Source: Fragum whitleyi (lineage: Eukaryota > Mollusca > Bivalvia > Cardiida > Cardiidae). From it: 64,000 nt of DNA. The stretch is from NCBI GenBank assembly GCA_948146395.1, contig OX411552.1, forward strand, positions 13,872,957-13,936,956, given 5' to 3'. Positions 12,601 to 27,600 of the stretch are shown here, piece by piece. The notes beneath the pieces are model-generated. The model was not told the DNA's origin, made no database searches, and saw nothing but the letters and a program-made list of their open reading frames with translations. Position 1 is the first letter of the stretch. Each line of letters opens with the position of its first letter. A program made the translations under genes and the position numbers.

Positions 12601-15600
12601 ATTTGCATCTATGAGGTCAAGGTCGTCTTTCAAAGTCAATGTGAATTAACAAAGTCAAAGTTCTAAAAGAAAAAAATCTTTTTGGGGACAGTAGTGTTTT
12701 ACAAACACATTTTGTTTGAAAGTGCATGAATATCAAAGTAGATAAAGCACTTTAATAACTAGTTATGGGTTGAAATTTCATTTGAAAAGGAGTTTTATAA
12801 ACAATTGTAACAAAAGAGAAGAACATGAGGTGCAGACTATCCTGTACATATTAAGTATATGCTACTGGTAAGAAAATGACCTAACCCTTATCCTGCTGAA
12901 TTTAAATTTATAGATTCAAATAAATTGACAATTTTGTGGATATTTCAATGAGTCAGGCTCAAGTTTTTCACACCATAATTATGTAGAAAGTGGGCATTGT
13001 AATCATGCTAGCTGATCTTAGTCTTGTAAACTGTGTTTATTCTAGAATTCAGAAAACGGAGCAATTTTGTTGAAAATCAGCAAAATTGTCAAAAAGATTG
13101 GATTTTTTACTCTTTCTCTATGTAAAAAAAAAATCACCCATCATCTGCAAAAATATGGGAGGACTTTTCTAAAGTATGAACAATGTCCCCGCCTAGACCA
13201 ATCTCTGTAATTGCTGCTATAAATTGTTTGGAACTATATCTTAAGGTAGTGGAACCATAATAGTTCCCCAAGGTTTCCTAATGAAAATCATTAGGAAACC
13301 TTGGTTAACACTGTTAAATTTCATTTCTCCTGAAACATGGAGATATTATGGTTCCATAACCTGAAATAAACTTGAGTAATTTGTTGAATTTGATCATTTT
13401 TAAGTATGTAAGGTAAACTTATATTGTTTTTCAGGGTCTTCTAGACAGAATCATTGTGTTAAACACACCAGCAAAGATACATTCCTTGTTTAATGTGGAA
13501 CAGTCACATATATTTGGTCTCAGGTAATATCAAACTCTTTAAACTTTATTATGCAATAAAGCCTGTATTGACCTGATATCACCTGTCTGATAACATATCA
13601 TGATATGAGGCAGTCTTTTTTTAGAGACAATATGCTTACACTTTCACCTGAATTTCTTTGATTTTTAAGGGTTTATTATAATAAGATTTAAAAAAAAAAT
13701 GCATGATAAATATAATAACATGTAAGTGTCTTAAAATGTCCATGTTATTTGGTCTTGGGAGTGAGAAATTATCATGACTTGGACAAACCTTGGCATGCTT
13801 ATATTCTCCCAACATCAGCAAAGCCTTGCCATGCTAATATTCTCCCAACATTGACCAGATAACATGGATATTTAAAGACACTAACATGTTATTCTCTATA
13901 TATTGGAAAATTAAGCATTGCAAGGGTAAATATAATTTAGAAACTAACGATCGATTTCAATCAAATTTTAAGCTCAGGCAACTCTGCAGAAAGAACCCCT
14001 CAAACACAATATATTCCCATGGACACTCAATTACCTATATTGTGTCTGATAAATTCTAACATGGTGTTGAGTGTTATTATATCTTGTCTGGATTCCCTGA
14101 TATTACTAAAACACCAGTTTAGAATAAAGGACTTTTTATTAAAAGCACAAACATATGATACATATAAATATATCTGATTTCTTTCTACATTTCTACAGGG
14201 TGTTGAGTGTTATCATTTGTCTGGATTCCCTACTGTTACTAAAATCCCAGTATAAGATACAGGACTGTTTACTAACAGAACAGGCTGATAGTTACTACAT
14301 CTATAAATGTGTCTGATTTCTTCTACAGGGTGTTGAGTGTTATCATATCCTGTCTGGATTCCCTGCTGTTACTACAATCCCAGTATAAGATAAGGACTGT
14401 TTACTGACAGCACGGACTGACAGTTTCTACATATTAATGTGTCTGATTTCTTCTACACGGTCTTGAGTGTTATCATTTTCTGTTTGGATTCCCTGCTGTT
14501 TCTACAACTCCAGCATAAGATACAGGACTGTTTACTGACAGCACAGGCTGATAGTAACTGCATATAAATGTTTCTGATTTCTTCTACAGGGTCTTGAGTG
14601 TTATCATTTTCTGTTTGGATTCTCTGCTGCTACTACAATCCAAGTATAAAAAACAGGACTGTTGACTAACAGAACAGGCTGAAATTTACTACATAAAAAT
14701 GTTTCTGATTTCTTCTACAGGGTGCTGAGTGTAATCATTTCCTGTCTGGATTCCCTGCTGTTACTACAATCCCAGTATAAGATACAGGACTGTTTACTGA
14801 CAGCACAGACTGACAGTTACTACATATAAATGTGTCTGATTTCTTCTACAGGGTGTTGAGTGTTATCATTTCCTGTCTGGATTCCCTGCTATTACTACAA
14901 TCCCAATATAAAATACAGGACTGTTTACTGACAGCACAGGCTGACAGTTACTACATATAAATGTGTCTGATTTCTTCTACAGGGTGTTGAGTGTTATAGT
15001 TTCCTGTCTGGATTCCCTGCTGTTACTACAATCCCAGTATAAAATACAGGACTGTTTACTGACAGCACAGGCTGATAGTTACTACATAGAAATGTGTCTG
15101 ATTTCTTTTACAGGGTTGAGTGTTATAATTTCCTGTCTGGATTCTCTGCTGTTACTACAATCCAAGTATAAGATACAGGACTGTTGACTAACAGAACAGG
15201 CTGACAGTTACTACATATAAATGTGTCTGATTTCTTCTACAGGGTGTTGAGTGTTATCATTTCCTGTCTGGATTCCCTGCTGTTACTACAATCCCAGTAT
15301 AAAATTCAGGACTGTTTACTGACAGCACAGGCTGATAGTTACTACATATAAATCGGTCTGATTTCTTCTACAGGGTGTTGAGTGTAATCATTTCCTGTCT
15401 GGATTCCCTGCTGTTACTACAATCCCAGTATAAGATACAGGACTGTTTACTGACAGCACAGGCTGATACACAAATCAACAAAGATCAGTATGTACTTTGA
15501 TTATATTCCTTAGTTTCTCTTGACTTAGAAAATCATTTTTCATTTTTTAGTCTATTATTCTTCATCTCCTTGTATCCAAAACTGTTCTTTTAAAGAAAAT

Positions 15601-18600
15601 TTTGATGTTACTTCAAAACTATATCCTTAGCCTTGTTAGCTCACTCAGATTCAGTAACACATTTCGATGGCTCAATATTCAATCAAATAGGCAGTTACAA
15701 CTGTTTCACACAGAGCCATTGATTTTGCTTTCAATCCTGGGTTTGTGAGCTTTATCTCTGCCCTAGCCAACATTTGAAAAAAAATCATTTTGACAGAGGT
15801 CTTTTGTCTCCCACCAACAGAGAGTGGCAAGTTGTTTACCCATATGTTTATTGGCAGTTACAATTGTTTTGAGCTGGGCCATCAAATGATTTATTTTGGT
15901 TCTGTTTATTTCAGAAAAGAAATCATCATTGACATGCTGACCGTTGAGCGTAACAATATACTGGTTAGATCGTTTTTGATTGGTGGACCCTCGGAGAGGA
16001 ACTTACCCAGTAGATCATTAGATGTATGTTGTATATTTTACTATTACCACTTAACTCATGCATATTATCATTTTTGCCAGTCAAGGGTGATGCCCACTGT
16101 TCTTTTCAGAAAAGAAAACATAGTTGTCATCATCCTTGACTAGCAAAACCTCAGTTAACATTGTGAAAGAACATGTGGTCTGAAATGTAGGGGAACTTTT
16201 ATGGTTCTACTACCTTAAGCTTACTTTAACTGGATTTTGTTTATAGAAGTAAATCTCTCCAAGACTTGCCTAGAAACCTTAAGATTATAAACCAGTTTAG
16301 TTGTACCCAAAGAAAATTTCAAAATAAAACTTGAAAATCATTAGGAAACCTCTGTTATCCTTGCTAAAGTTCATGAATTCCCAAACGGTGTGGAACTATT
16401 ACTGGTTTGCTACCTTAAGCAACCATTCTTTGCTTATGATACATTTTCTGAAACTCATATTTGAAATATGTCATGTTTAGATGATGTCATGACGACACTT
16501 TTTTAAGTTAAAGTTATGCTATGCATATCAATGACTTAGGGTAAAATGGTTGTAACTGCCTATTAATATATAGACAGTTATATCTGTTTCATGTTGAGAA
16601 ATCAATATTTGAAACATGTATGTATTGTTGATAGCTGTTTGCTATATGAATAAGGGAAAAATTATCTTATATTGAGCAAGAAATGACCAACCGTGTATCA
16701 GGGATTAATTTGGCAGTTATGACCAATGTTTATCCAACAATTATTTCAGGAGGGAGGTAACCCTTATCCACACCCATTATTTTCATCTTACCCCACCCCA
16801 AGAGAATACAGTCCCAATTTAGGCGGGAGAAGTGCCATGAAACAAGGTAGGAAATTGATGGCTAAGCGCAAAACAGTTGTAACTCCCTATGTGTTTATAG
16901 GGAGTTACAACTGTTTGGTGCTGAGCCACCGAAATGGATGTAGTATGAATGTGGATACTCTCTATATCACTTGAGCAGCAACAACTATAAGACAAACTCT
17001 TCTCATTCAGCAACCATCTTCCATGACGCATTTCTGAAAGGAGAATCTCTTTAAAGGCCATTACTCTTTTCCCTCGCAATTATCGAAACTAAATTCTATG
17101 ATGAAAGCACTCATTAGAGTTGGCTAGATGAGAAATGCCAATCAGTTTCAACAGCTTAGGATGAAGAAATTATCAATATCATTTGTCATTAAAAGGTTGC
17201 TTAAGCTACCATCATTTTACAGGACCCCATTGTGGAGTTCCAAAGAATGATATATTCTTTGCACTTGTTGGAAGGTCCTTCTGACTGTTGGTAGACATTT
17301 TTTGTCCTGAGCATAACTCAAAAAAGAATGGAAGCTAGAAAAATGAAGCTTAAAAGGTGGATAGATTTCATTGAGGAGGAGTGTAGTGCACAAAAACCAT
17401 AGCTCTACTCTTTATATTTGCTGAGATATGGTGTTTTGTTGAATATATAATTTGCTTATTGGATACCGTATTTCTCCTAATAAACACTCCCAGGAGCTAA
17501 ATATAACATGGTCAGAGAACATTTATTTAGGATGCATTTTCTGATTTACAAAACCATTAAAACTTATGTCTTTTAGGCCATTTTTCTTTAATTTTAGGTA
17601 CCATATGTATGATTGGCTAGTAGAAATCCCAAGCAAATTAGCAAAGAAGTCTCAACAAGTTCTTAAAATTTAGGCATTTGAAGTGGGATTTCTTAGTAAA
17701 AAATGTAGGGGTACTACTATTAGGGAGGGCACTATTATTAGGTGAAATATTGTATTTCTTACATGTTATTTTCCATAACTATAGTAATTTGCCTCTTTCA
17801 TTTCAAGACCTGGTAACTACAGCTTTTAGAATTACGTTGATAAGTGGTATTATATTGCATTTATCTATTTTAATACAGTAGAATCCTTTTATTAGCAACT
17901 CGGATAATAGGGATTTTCGGTTATTAGCAACTTTTCCTCCAGCACAAAACCATTTGTTCTTTAGCCTATGTAAAATTCGTCGGATAATCGGAACTCTGAT
18001 CATAGAAACTCCCGGATAATAGAAACAAATTATTTGCACCAGGACCCTTTTTTTTATCGGATATAAGAAACTATCGGGAGTTTACATAGGGACATAAAAA
18101 TATTTACATGCAAATAAACGAGTTTGACTTTGATTTCGCCGCGAGTCCGAAAGTACACATAGACGCGTCAACATGTCAAGTTGTTGATCGCACCTTTACC
18201 CGATTCGTAATTGTTATTTGATCGTGTTGATTAAGTGTTTGAACTAATGCTCTGCTTTGCAGTTTCTTTAATTTTTCGAGTGTTGCCGACAGTTATTCAG
18301 ACCACCGATTTCATCGCGCCTGTCTTTTTATTCCATTTTTTTTCAAACTTTTGGATAAAAGCAGATAGCGCCTGCAAATATGGCCGCGGTTAGATTTCAT
18401 AGCGCCGAAATTACTTCAAATTTAAAATTATAATCCTTATCAAAATATCCGAGTGATAAAGACGCGAGAAAATCACTAACTTTCTTGTCTGATCCATTTT
18501 CAACGTGACGTCACGTCTATACATTTCTCGGGGAATTACCCGACTTCAAACGCGCCGCCAAATTCCTGACCCAGTCGAGGGCGTCTGTGTTTTCACAACG

Positions 18601-21600
18601 ACACGCTTTTCTCTTGTGTGTACTCGACAGCCTTGTTAAATTGCATAAATAGAGGAATTTTACAAATAGCTGGCCTTCTTTAAAAAGGTAATTTGTTTTT
18701 CAAACCATAATCAGTTATTCACGTCGGAACTTACCGATCTTACCGATCCGGCATCCTTGAGATTTTAAAGCCGTTGGTCCTCTGGGTGATTGAATGTAGA
18801 GACGGAAATAAATATCAAAACTACTTTTTTCAATGTTCATACAATTAAAATGGGACACAAAAATAAGCAATCGATCTGAACTGGCAAAATGTAGACGTAT
18901 TTTATACATGTATGCGTTGATTCTAATGCCGACGATGTACTCGTACACTTCTGAGATAGGGATACTGACTGAAACGCGATTATCGGATAATAATACACAT
19001 CCGCTTAATAGCAACTTTACTTCTGACAAATAGGTGTTGCTATTAAGCGGATTCCCCTGTATTATGAAGTGTATATCTTAAATGTCAATATTGTTTACAG
19101 GCTTTATCTATCCCGCCCACTCAACACCAAGTTTAAGTGATAAGACAGGTACTAGCTTGTGATTGGCTACTCTATAGAAATCAGATTTAATTAAACTTCC
19201 CGGGATTTTGATCATGTGACTGACAATTTCACAAATCTTTCATCCACATTAGGCACTCTCATGTTCATTGTGCATCTTATATAGCTCTGAATTAAAAAAA
19301 CATATAGTTTAAGGTTGGGGACCAGAATAGTTCTACAACTTTTTGAAACTCATGATCTTTCACAATGTTAACTGAGGTTTCCTAATGAAATCATTAGGAA
19401 ACCTCAGTTAACACTGTTAAAGTTCATGACTTCCAACAAGTTGCAGAGCTATTACAGGTTCATTACCTTAAAGGTTATTTGCCATGCTGTTATTATTGTT
19501 TAGAATTGAAAAAAAGAAGAACAAGGAAGAATAGGTCTAACATAAAAAAAAGTTAAGATGCTAGTTTCGTCTCCACAAATAAATAGCTTAAGACAATTGA
19601 ATGTGTTGAGTTATTTCTTCATTTCTTAAAAACATGTCTTTTCAAATTTTGACTCTGACTTTTTTCAATTTAGACCTATCTGAGATGTCCTTGATTCATC
19701 ATCAATTTAAAAAAAAATGCTTCAAAAAAAGTAATTTAATTTATTGTACTGAGTTATGAAAAGTAAACAATTTTAAAATCATTAGCATTATCTTCTATGT
19801 AAAAACCCAAAATATTCCAAATTTTACCTTTGCTTTTGATAAATTGGTAATCTATAGTTACTCTATTTTGCTTTTTCTTCCTGCTAAAGCTCATTTTAGA
19901 TGTGATATTTTTTTGAAAGTTCTTTAATAATCAGACATGTGAAGTTAGGATAGCTAGTATGCTTTTCATCAACCATATGATCTACTATTTCAGATACATG
20001 TTACGAACACTACCAAATTGGGATTTTCTGCGCCCTGGCGCAAAAACTCCACCCTGATTTTTTTGTGTAAAACTCAAAGGTTGGTTATGAAATTTCCCAA
20101 TAACATATGCTCAATTCTTAAGCAAAATCTACATATCAATACGCAAAAAAAACCCATTACATCAAAAACATGTGTATATTCTACTATAAAAATTAGTTTT
20201 TGTAACAGAAAATTTAGAAAGGATTTTTTAACATTGTTGCATATCTGTTAATCCGAAAAATCCTTCATATGTGTTTTGGTTTATACACTAAAAGTATTCA
20301 TAGAGTTTTTACACAGAAATTCCGGGGGTGGAGCTTTTGCGCCTGGGCATAGAAAATCAAACTTGGAACAGTTCATGCCTGCAGATACAGTCATCATAAC
20401 AGTCTGTCACTACTGAAGTGTTGTCACTTTCTAAACAATCAATTATACATTAATTAATGATTTTTATCTGAATAAGAAAACATATTAATTAAAAGAAAAT
20501 ACATGTAAATATGCCAAATCTTTATCTCCAATGTTGATATATATTGTGTCCTTTATGAATCTGCCTTTGAGTAAACGATCTGTTTACATTAGAAACTTCT
20601 CATCCAGAGTTACAGATAGAGGTGGTATTTTGGTTTTCAAATTGAAACATTTCATTATCCCTTGCTCAAACCCTATGTCAATGGTACTCATTTAAAATGT
20701 CTCATAGAGACTATTCAAATTAGTACCCACAATATATAGTTTATTTGGAAATAAAGATTTAAGACTGGCTTTATCAAATCTTAACTGGACCTCTGCTCAT
20801 CAGAAGTAACTGCCTGGGTTTTTAGCTCACCTGAGCACAAAGTGCTCAAGATGAGCTATTGTGATAGTACAATGTCCTTTGTCCGTCATCAGTTGTCTGT
20901 TGTGCGCCATTCACAATTTCTTTAAACATCTTCTCCTCCTAAACAAGTGGGCCAATCTTGATGAAACTTGGCAGGGATGTTCTTTGGGTCAAGCTCTACC
21001 AATGTTGTTCAAATAAGTGAAATCCGCCCTTAACTTTCCCTTTACCCTTAACAAAAAGGGTGAAAATATGAAAATCTTCAAAAATCTTCTTCTTCCTTGC
21101 AACCAGAAGACAGACAGCTTTCATATTTGGTATGTAGCATCATCTAGTGGACTTCCACCAAGTTTGTTCATATCAAGACCCTGGAGTCATATTTGGGCTC
21201 CACCCTGGTACAACCCTTTTCACATAGAATCAAAGAGCGAAAATCTTTAAAAATCTTCTTCTCTGTAACCAGATGGCAGACCGCTTTCATATTTGCTATG
21301 TAGCATCATCTAGTGGACCTCTTTCAAGTTTGTTCATATCAAGATTAGACCCCAGGGTCACATTTGGGCTCCACCCAGTAGCATCCTTGTTTACATAGAA
21401 AGAGTAAAAAGGCATATCCTTCTTGCTCTTGGCTGAAAATATTCCATGGTGTTAATCTTATGTAGAAATTATCTCCTTTATGACATCTGCCTATTTAATT
21501 AATGTGATGTTGCAGGGGTCAAAGACACTCAGGTGAGCAATCTAGGACCATCATGGTTCTGTTGTTTACAAATTTCATAAATTATCACTGCCAGTGACCT

Positions 21601-24600
21601 TTTAGATTTCGTTTTTCCTTATATGAAAAAATGGTTGAAAAATATGGGCAAATATTTGAAAAAAATAAATAACTTGAAGGAAATGATTAAGCTTTGTATT
21701 CAGAGGGATGCAGTTAACTTTGCTGCACAGTATAACAGTAATTCATTTGAGATGGAAAGTTGTTTCAAGTTGCTTCTTGAATTTCTTGATAAAAAGAAGC
21801 TATTTCCCTTTAATTAGTAAATTTGTAATAGGTATGCAGGCCTTCAAGGGCTTCAACTTGCCTGTTGCCATAATGTATGTAATAACTATACAAATATCTG
21901 TGTGATATTATCCCATATGATTTTTTTATGATATCATATGGATATTTATAAAACAATGATATAATGCCATTATTTTTAAAAACTTGCATTTTTGTTAAAA
22001 ATCTTGACAAAAACAAGGCAAAAAGAGGTTATAAGATAAATATAATACATACATAGTGTAAAAATTTCTAACTGGGTTGTGGATATTGATAATTGTCTTG
22101 ACAGATCCTCGAAAATGATCAATTCTCCCAACCTTTTTAGATATTTTTATTTCATACAAAGCACTCAGTACTTATTATTTACAGTTATATATTAGCCTAT
22201 GAGTGACATTTCCAATAATTTGAAATGTGTGAGGCCCAAACTTTGAGCAGCCTGGACATTCACAAAATATTTTTTAAATCTAGCATGGCAATCTAAACAA
22301 CCCTTTGGGACCTTATCCATCTGCAAGGCACATATACAAGGACTGTTCAGACTCTGCAGACACACGGGCTGGACATATCATTTGATAAGGGCATATTTGA
22401 AATTTTTGGAAATGTCATGCATAGGCTAATATGTATGTCCAATCCTTAAATTCTGCTTTAAAGCCATATTCTTATTTGCTAGGAAATTTGGCATATTAGA
22501 TGCTTGAAATGTTTCTTACTGGCTGGTTTGCAATTTAATTCATGTTTTTGAATCAATAGGTTTATGATCACAGCCAAACTAAACCTATATTTGATGTCAA
22601 TGGCCCTGGACAAAATATTTATAACTGCCTAATAGCAAATAGGATAGGAAATACTGTCAGCATTCATGGTTTTTGAATATTTGATAAATAAAAACATTGT
22701 TGGAGTGATTAGAAATATACTTCATTTTTCAAGAGTTTTGCTTTCAAAACATTATTTTACTCTTACCGAAATGTTTTGCTGTACTTCTTAATGATGTGAA
22801 GAAACCGTTTACATGATACAAAGTTAAGCAGTTAATTCATGAATAAATAAATTATGGAAATTGATTATTAAATGTGTACCTTTTTAGACAATGAACTAAC
22901 AGAATTTTTAGATGCTAAGAAGCCAGAGAAGGGGAAGGCCTGGCTAGAAAAGTGTAGAAGTTTACTAGTCAAACTGCTGATCAGCAAAGGAGACCAAGTC
23001 AAGGGAAATGGTATGGATATTTACAGGATTCATTTACATTTTGATTTAAAGGGGATTTTGAAAATGGTCGCTTACAAAAATGGTTGCTAAAAAGAAGTCA
23101 CTTCAGCAAGATCGACTATATTTCTAGTATGATTCAAACTTATAAGCACTGGGCTGTTAAGACTGTATAGAATAAGTGTTAATTTGATATATTTAGTATT
23201 TTGTTAGAAATTAACATGATCCTCTAAACTAACCCCCCACCCCCAAGTATAAATATTGAATTTTATTTATTCTTTCCCCACAGTAATACAAAAGTTGTTA
23301 GAACAGGGTGTTAAAGTGCTCTCTTCCATCCCAGAGGAGTCTGTGTTTCCACTCATGCAATATACAGGTAATGTTTACAGATTTTTATCCAGGATTAATT
23401 CCCAAACACTATCAATATAACAAGGGATATATTGAGTAGTGCATCCTTTTATGGTAAGCTGTCTTTCGTATGAATAAAAAAAATATAATATTCTTACTGC
23501 CAACTGATCATTTTAAGGTACATTAAAAAGTGTAAATCCATCAAGGTTATTGTTGTATGTATTTTCTAGAATGCAGCCATAAGTTTTAAGCTCCACTGGC
23601 TGAAAGCCACTGGGGCTATTGTCATAGCGTTGTGTCCGTCGTGTGTGCGTCCGTCTATCAACCAATTTTCACTTGATCCTAGGGTGACCCTTTATCAGTC
23701 TACCAAAAATTATTGTGATTGGATGAAAAATATGTATTTTATGGGCGGAGGTCATTTCTCTATATGTCATATAGTGGAAACTTTGAAAATCATTTTCTCA
23801 GAATGTAATCGATGGATATCAACCAAATTTCACCAGAATGATCATTGAGTGACCCTCTATCAGTCTACCAAAAATATTATGATCGATCGGATGAAAAATA
23901 TGTATTTTATGGGCGTAGGTCATTTCTCAATATGCCATTTAGTGGACACTTTGAAAATCATTTTCTTAATCTGTAACTGATGGATATCAATCAAACATTT
24001 TGGGTAAGTTAATTGGGCGACCCATTATCATGTAGCCAAAAATTGTTTTGTTTGATGAAAAATATGTCTTTTATGGGCGGAGGTCATTTCTCTATATAAT
24101 ATATAGTTGAAACTTTGAAAATTATTTTCAACATCAGTAGAACCAAAAGTATCTAAAAATCTTGTCAAAACTTCGATTTGCTTTTACAAGATTTTCAAGC
24201 CTGTGGAGCGACTCAAGCCATTCATGGCTTTCTAGTTTTGTCTAGGATCCTTCTTGGAAATTATAAGATGGAATTCAATTTAATTTTAAAAAAATATTCT
24301 GTATAACTCATTATAATTTATTTTCGGCTTATGCCTTCTTCAGAAAAACAGCAAGGTTTTATACAATTAAGTTACATCCATAACTACACATTCAAAATGG
24401 AGTCGAAAATCTTATTAATTTAATTTTAGATAAATGGGCTTGTTGGACACTTAGATATTTAAGTCCAATTATGAGCATGGGTTATATGGTGATGGTATTT
24501 TCCATGAATGATGAAAAGTAAAACTTTGAAAATTCTGATGTCAGAAACTAGAGCAAAATTTTTGTGTCATCTAAAAGTTTTGTCTTTTTTTTTAAATTTT

Positions 24601-27600
24601 CATTTTTGGTGTTAAAGCAATAAATTGTGTTTGTATGTGTTACTTTTCATTCAATGGTATTCAAGTCACACCAGCCTTCAATGGGGAACATTTGGCATTT
24701 GGCATTTCTACGGAATACACCTTGAGAATAATAAAGGCGCAGCTATGACAGCCTGCTTTTCTGATGTGGAGTTGCATGAAATCACATGCATCAAGATGAT
24801 GTTAACCCTTGTCATGCTGAGCCTAGAATATTTCGGCTTTGGCAGGAGCTATAGACCAACATCAGCCTGCACATATGTGCAGTCTAATGTTAGTCTACAC
24901 AACCTGTTTCTCACTTTCAAGCAAGAATCGTCAATTGATTTAGCTTTTCAAATAAAAAATGACCTACTGTTAGTACTTTCAGTGCTTTTTGCCCTTTGAT
25001 GTTGATGAAAATTTTTAGCCAAAATTTATTCAGCATGACAAGGATTAAGAAACAACAAATTGAACAAAGGATTTAAACTTGACATAATATGAATCGACTG
25101 CGTTTTGGGATTGAAATAAGAAAGGTTGGAGCAATGTACTGAATTACTAGCTTTATATCATTACTAGTTAATCAGGGTTTATTGTACCACCTACCTACAA
25201 AGTAGAGGGGGGTTTATTGGTTTCACCCTGTCTGTCTGTCTGTCCATCCTTCTGTCTGTCTATATGCATCTTTAGACCATTTGGTTTCCAGACAACAACT
25301 CAAGAATAAAGTGACCTAAAATCATTAAACTTCATACAATTATTGCCCATGACCCAAGGAGGTGCCCTATTGTTCTTAGGTCACAAAGGTCAAGGTCACA
25401 ATTGAACTTTGTCCGAAAACCATTTACCTTACTGGGACAATGTGCCAGTGGAGGCTGTTAGACAGCTTTGCAACATATCTAGTTATGTCATTGTAGGTAC
25501 TGATAGTGCTTTAAAGAATGTAAGCATTTCTCCACTCCAGCAGCTAGGCATCAAAATGGCTATAAGGTAATGTATACTTTATTTAAAGAAATGTTTGTAT
25601 CAATGGATATTACTTTTTTAGGCCAACAGAGTTATTAGCAAATATTTATTTGAAAAAGTGAGAGTGGTATTTAGGATAATCTTTAATTTTAAGTAGTGTA
25701 AGATCAATATATATTTCATTGAGTGAACAACAACAGCTACATTTTTACAAGTGGTAGAGCTACAAGTTGAAATACAGCTTTGTTGTCCATGAATTGAAAC
25801 ATTAATGATCTTACTAAAAAAAATTTAAGCGAGCACTAATCTACCATTATTCCTTGATACTCCACTGAGATATGTTACAGATTTTTCTTCTTCATTTTAT
25901 TAAGTAGAATGGCAGCATTATTATTTATCTTTTTAATCCAATTACTGACCTATATTGTGTATTAAGGTAGTTTTGCAACATCTTAAAAGTAATTAACTTT
26001 AACAGTGTTAACCAAGGTTTCTTAATGATTTTCATGAGGAAACCTTGGTTCACATTGTGAGAGAATATGTGGTCCAAAATGTTGCGGAACTATTACGGGT
26101 CCACTACCTTAATCTTGATTTCCAATAATTTCATGCAGAAAAATATATTAAATTTTGAACCCATTTTAATACAATATGGTAGTGATAGTCATATGCCAAA
26201 GAAAAGTTGACACTTGATCTGTCTTGTGCAAGATGACAAAAGACAAACTGTCTGCAGATTATACCCTGCAGTGCACACAAGTGCACATACAAAGTAGGTC
26301 ATGATTTTTCATCTTGATTTGCAGGTCTGATTTATAGCTCATGTAGACTCTTTATTGTAGATTATTCACTTGGAGTTATAAATGTATTGTTTTGTATCAA
26401 AGACTAGTAGACTGACTGTTACACTTTCAGCCTGTATTGACCCTAAATTGACCTATTTTACAGGTATGGAATCCATTTAAAGGCTGTGAATACATCATCA
26501 GATGCCACAGAAAAGTTGACACATTTGATTCGACAAGTGATCTTTTTTCTACGACAACAACAGAAATTACCAGATTCTGATCTCAGTATCCTTTCTAAGA
26601 CAAAATGTTTCATTTGATAATGGTAGAGTAAATGATACATGGTTATGTTCCTTTTTTTGCCATCAGGCATATAGAATTACCATTGTTGAGTGAGTGTGGG
26701 TGTGTTCCATTCCTGTCTGGAGCGTAACTTCTTTCATAATAACTTTGCAAAATTGTTCCCCCGGGTGTGTCCCAGTGTCATTTGATGAGTTTTGATATGC
26801 CAAAAGATCAGTTGAGGTCTCAGGTACAGGTCAAATAGATCACAGGAAAAAATGAGGTATTTGAAGGGGCCTCTATATTTTCACTGCGTTTATTGGAGTA
26901 TAAAGTGCAATTGCCTTAGATCATGGCAAATAATACCTGTAGGGCATTATGATTAAGCCATGTGCTAAGGCAATAGTACTTTATACACCTATAAACGTAG
27001 TGAAAAATTCATTCGGCCTTATACTCCTATAAACGTAGTGAAAAATACACTCAGCCCCTTATAATTGCAATCATTTAGATTTAAGGAAGAAATAGTTAAA
27101 ATATTCTGTCAAATAATGAAAGGTTCAGATCTACTTTCTTGGCATGTATATATCAATTCCATGATATATTTTTAGATAGAATATTTAATGTGTTTTCTTA
27201 TTTCGCTATCGGAGTTTGATGGCATAAAGTTTTACATATTCAACACAAATAGATAACAACTTTGATATTTCTAGAAGTATTCATGATCAAAATTTAATCG
27301 TCCTATTACTGCTTCATTTAGAAATAAAATCGGCGTAATCGAGCGAGGTTGAGAATGTTGCCTGTTTATCTTCGTCGACTTGCTGTAACTGGTGACCCAG
27401 AATGAGAACTGTACGCTTGTTATCAACAATTCTTTCGCAAATATTTCATTTCTCAACTTATCAAATAATCTTGAAGGGTTATGAAAGGGGAACAAGGGAT
27501 TTTCAAGTTCCTACAACACTAGACTTACAGATCAATGGTTTTTCCTGAAATACATATTCCAATTTATACAGAAATAAAGTGCAATGGATTTCCCCAGGTG

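Noticed and set aside
14062..15373. Extra exon-9 copies as mutually exclusive alternative exons
   Set aside because: They lack the exon end and donor and read into an in-frame TAA, so they cannot be swapped for the real exon.
24625..24999. 124-codon plus-strand frame as a gene
   Set aside because: It runs through a palindromic TTAA-type MITE and shows no recognisable protein features.
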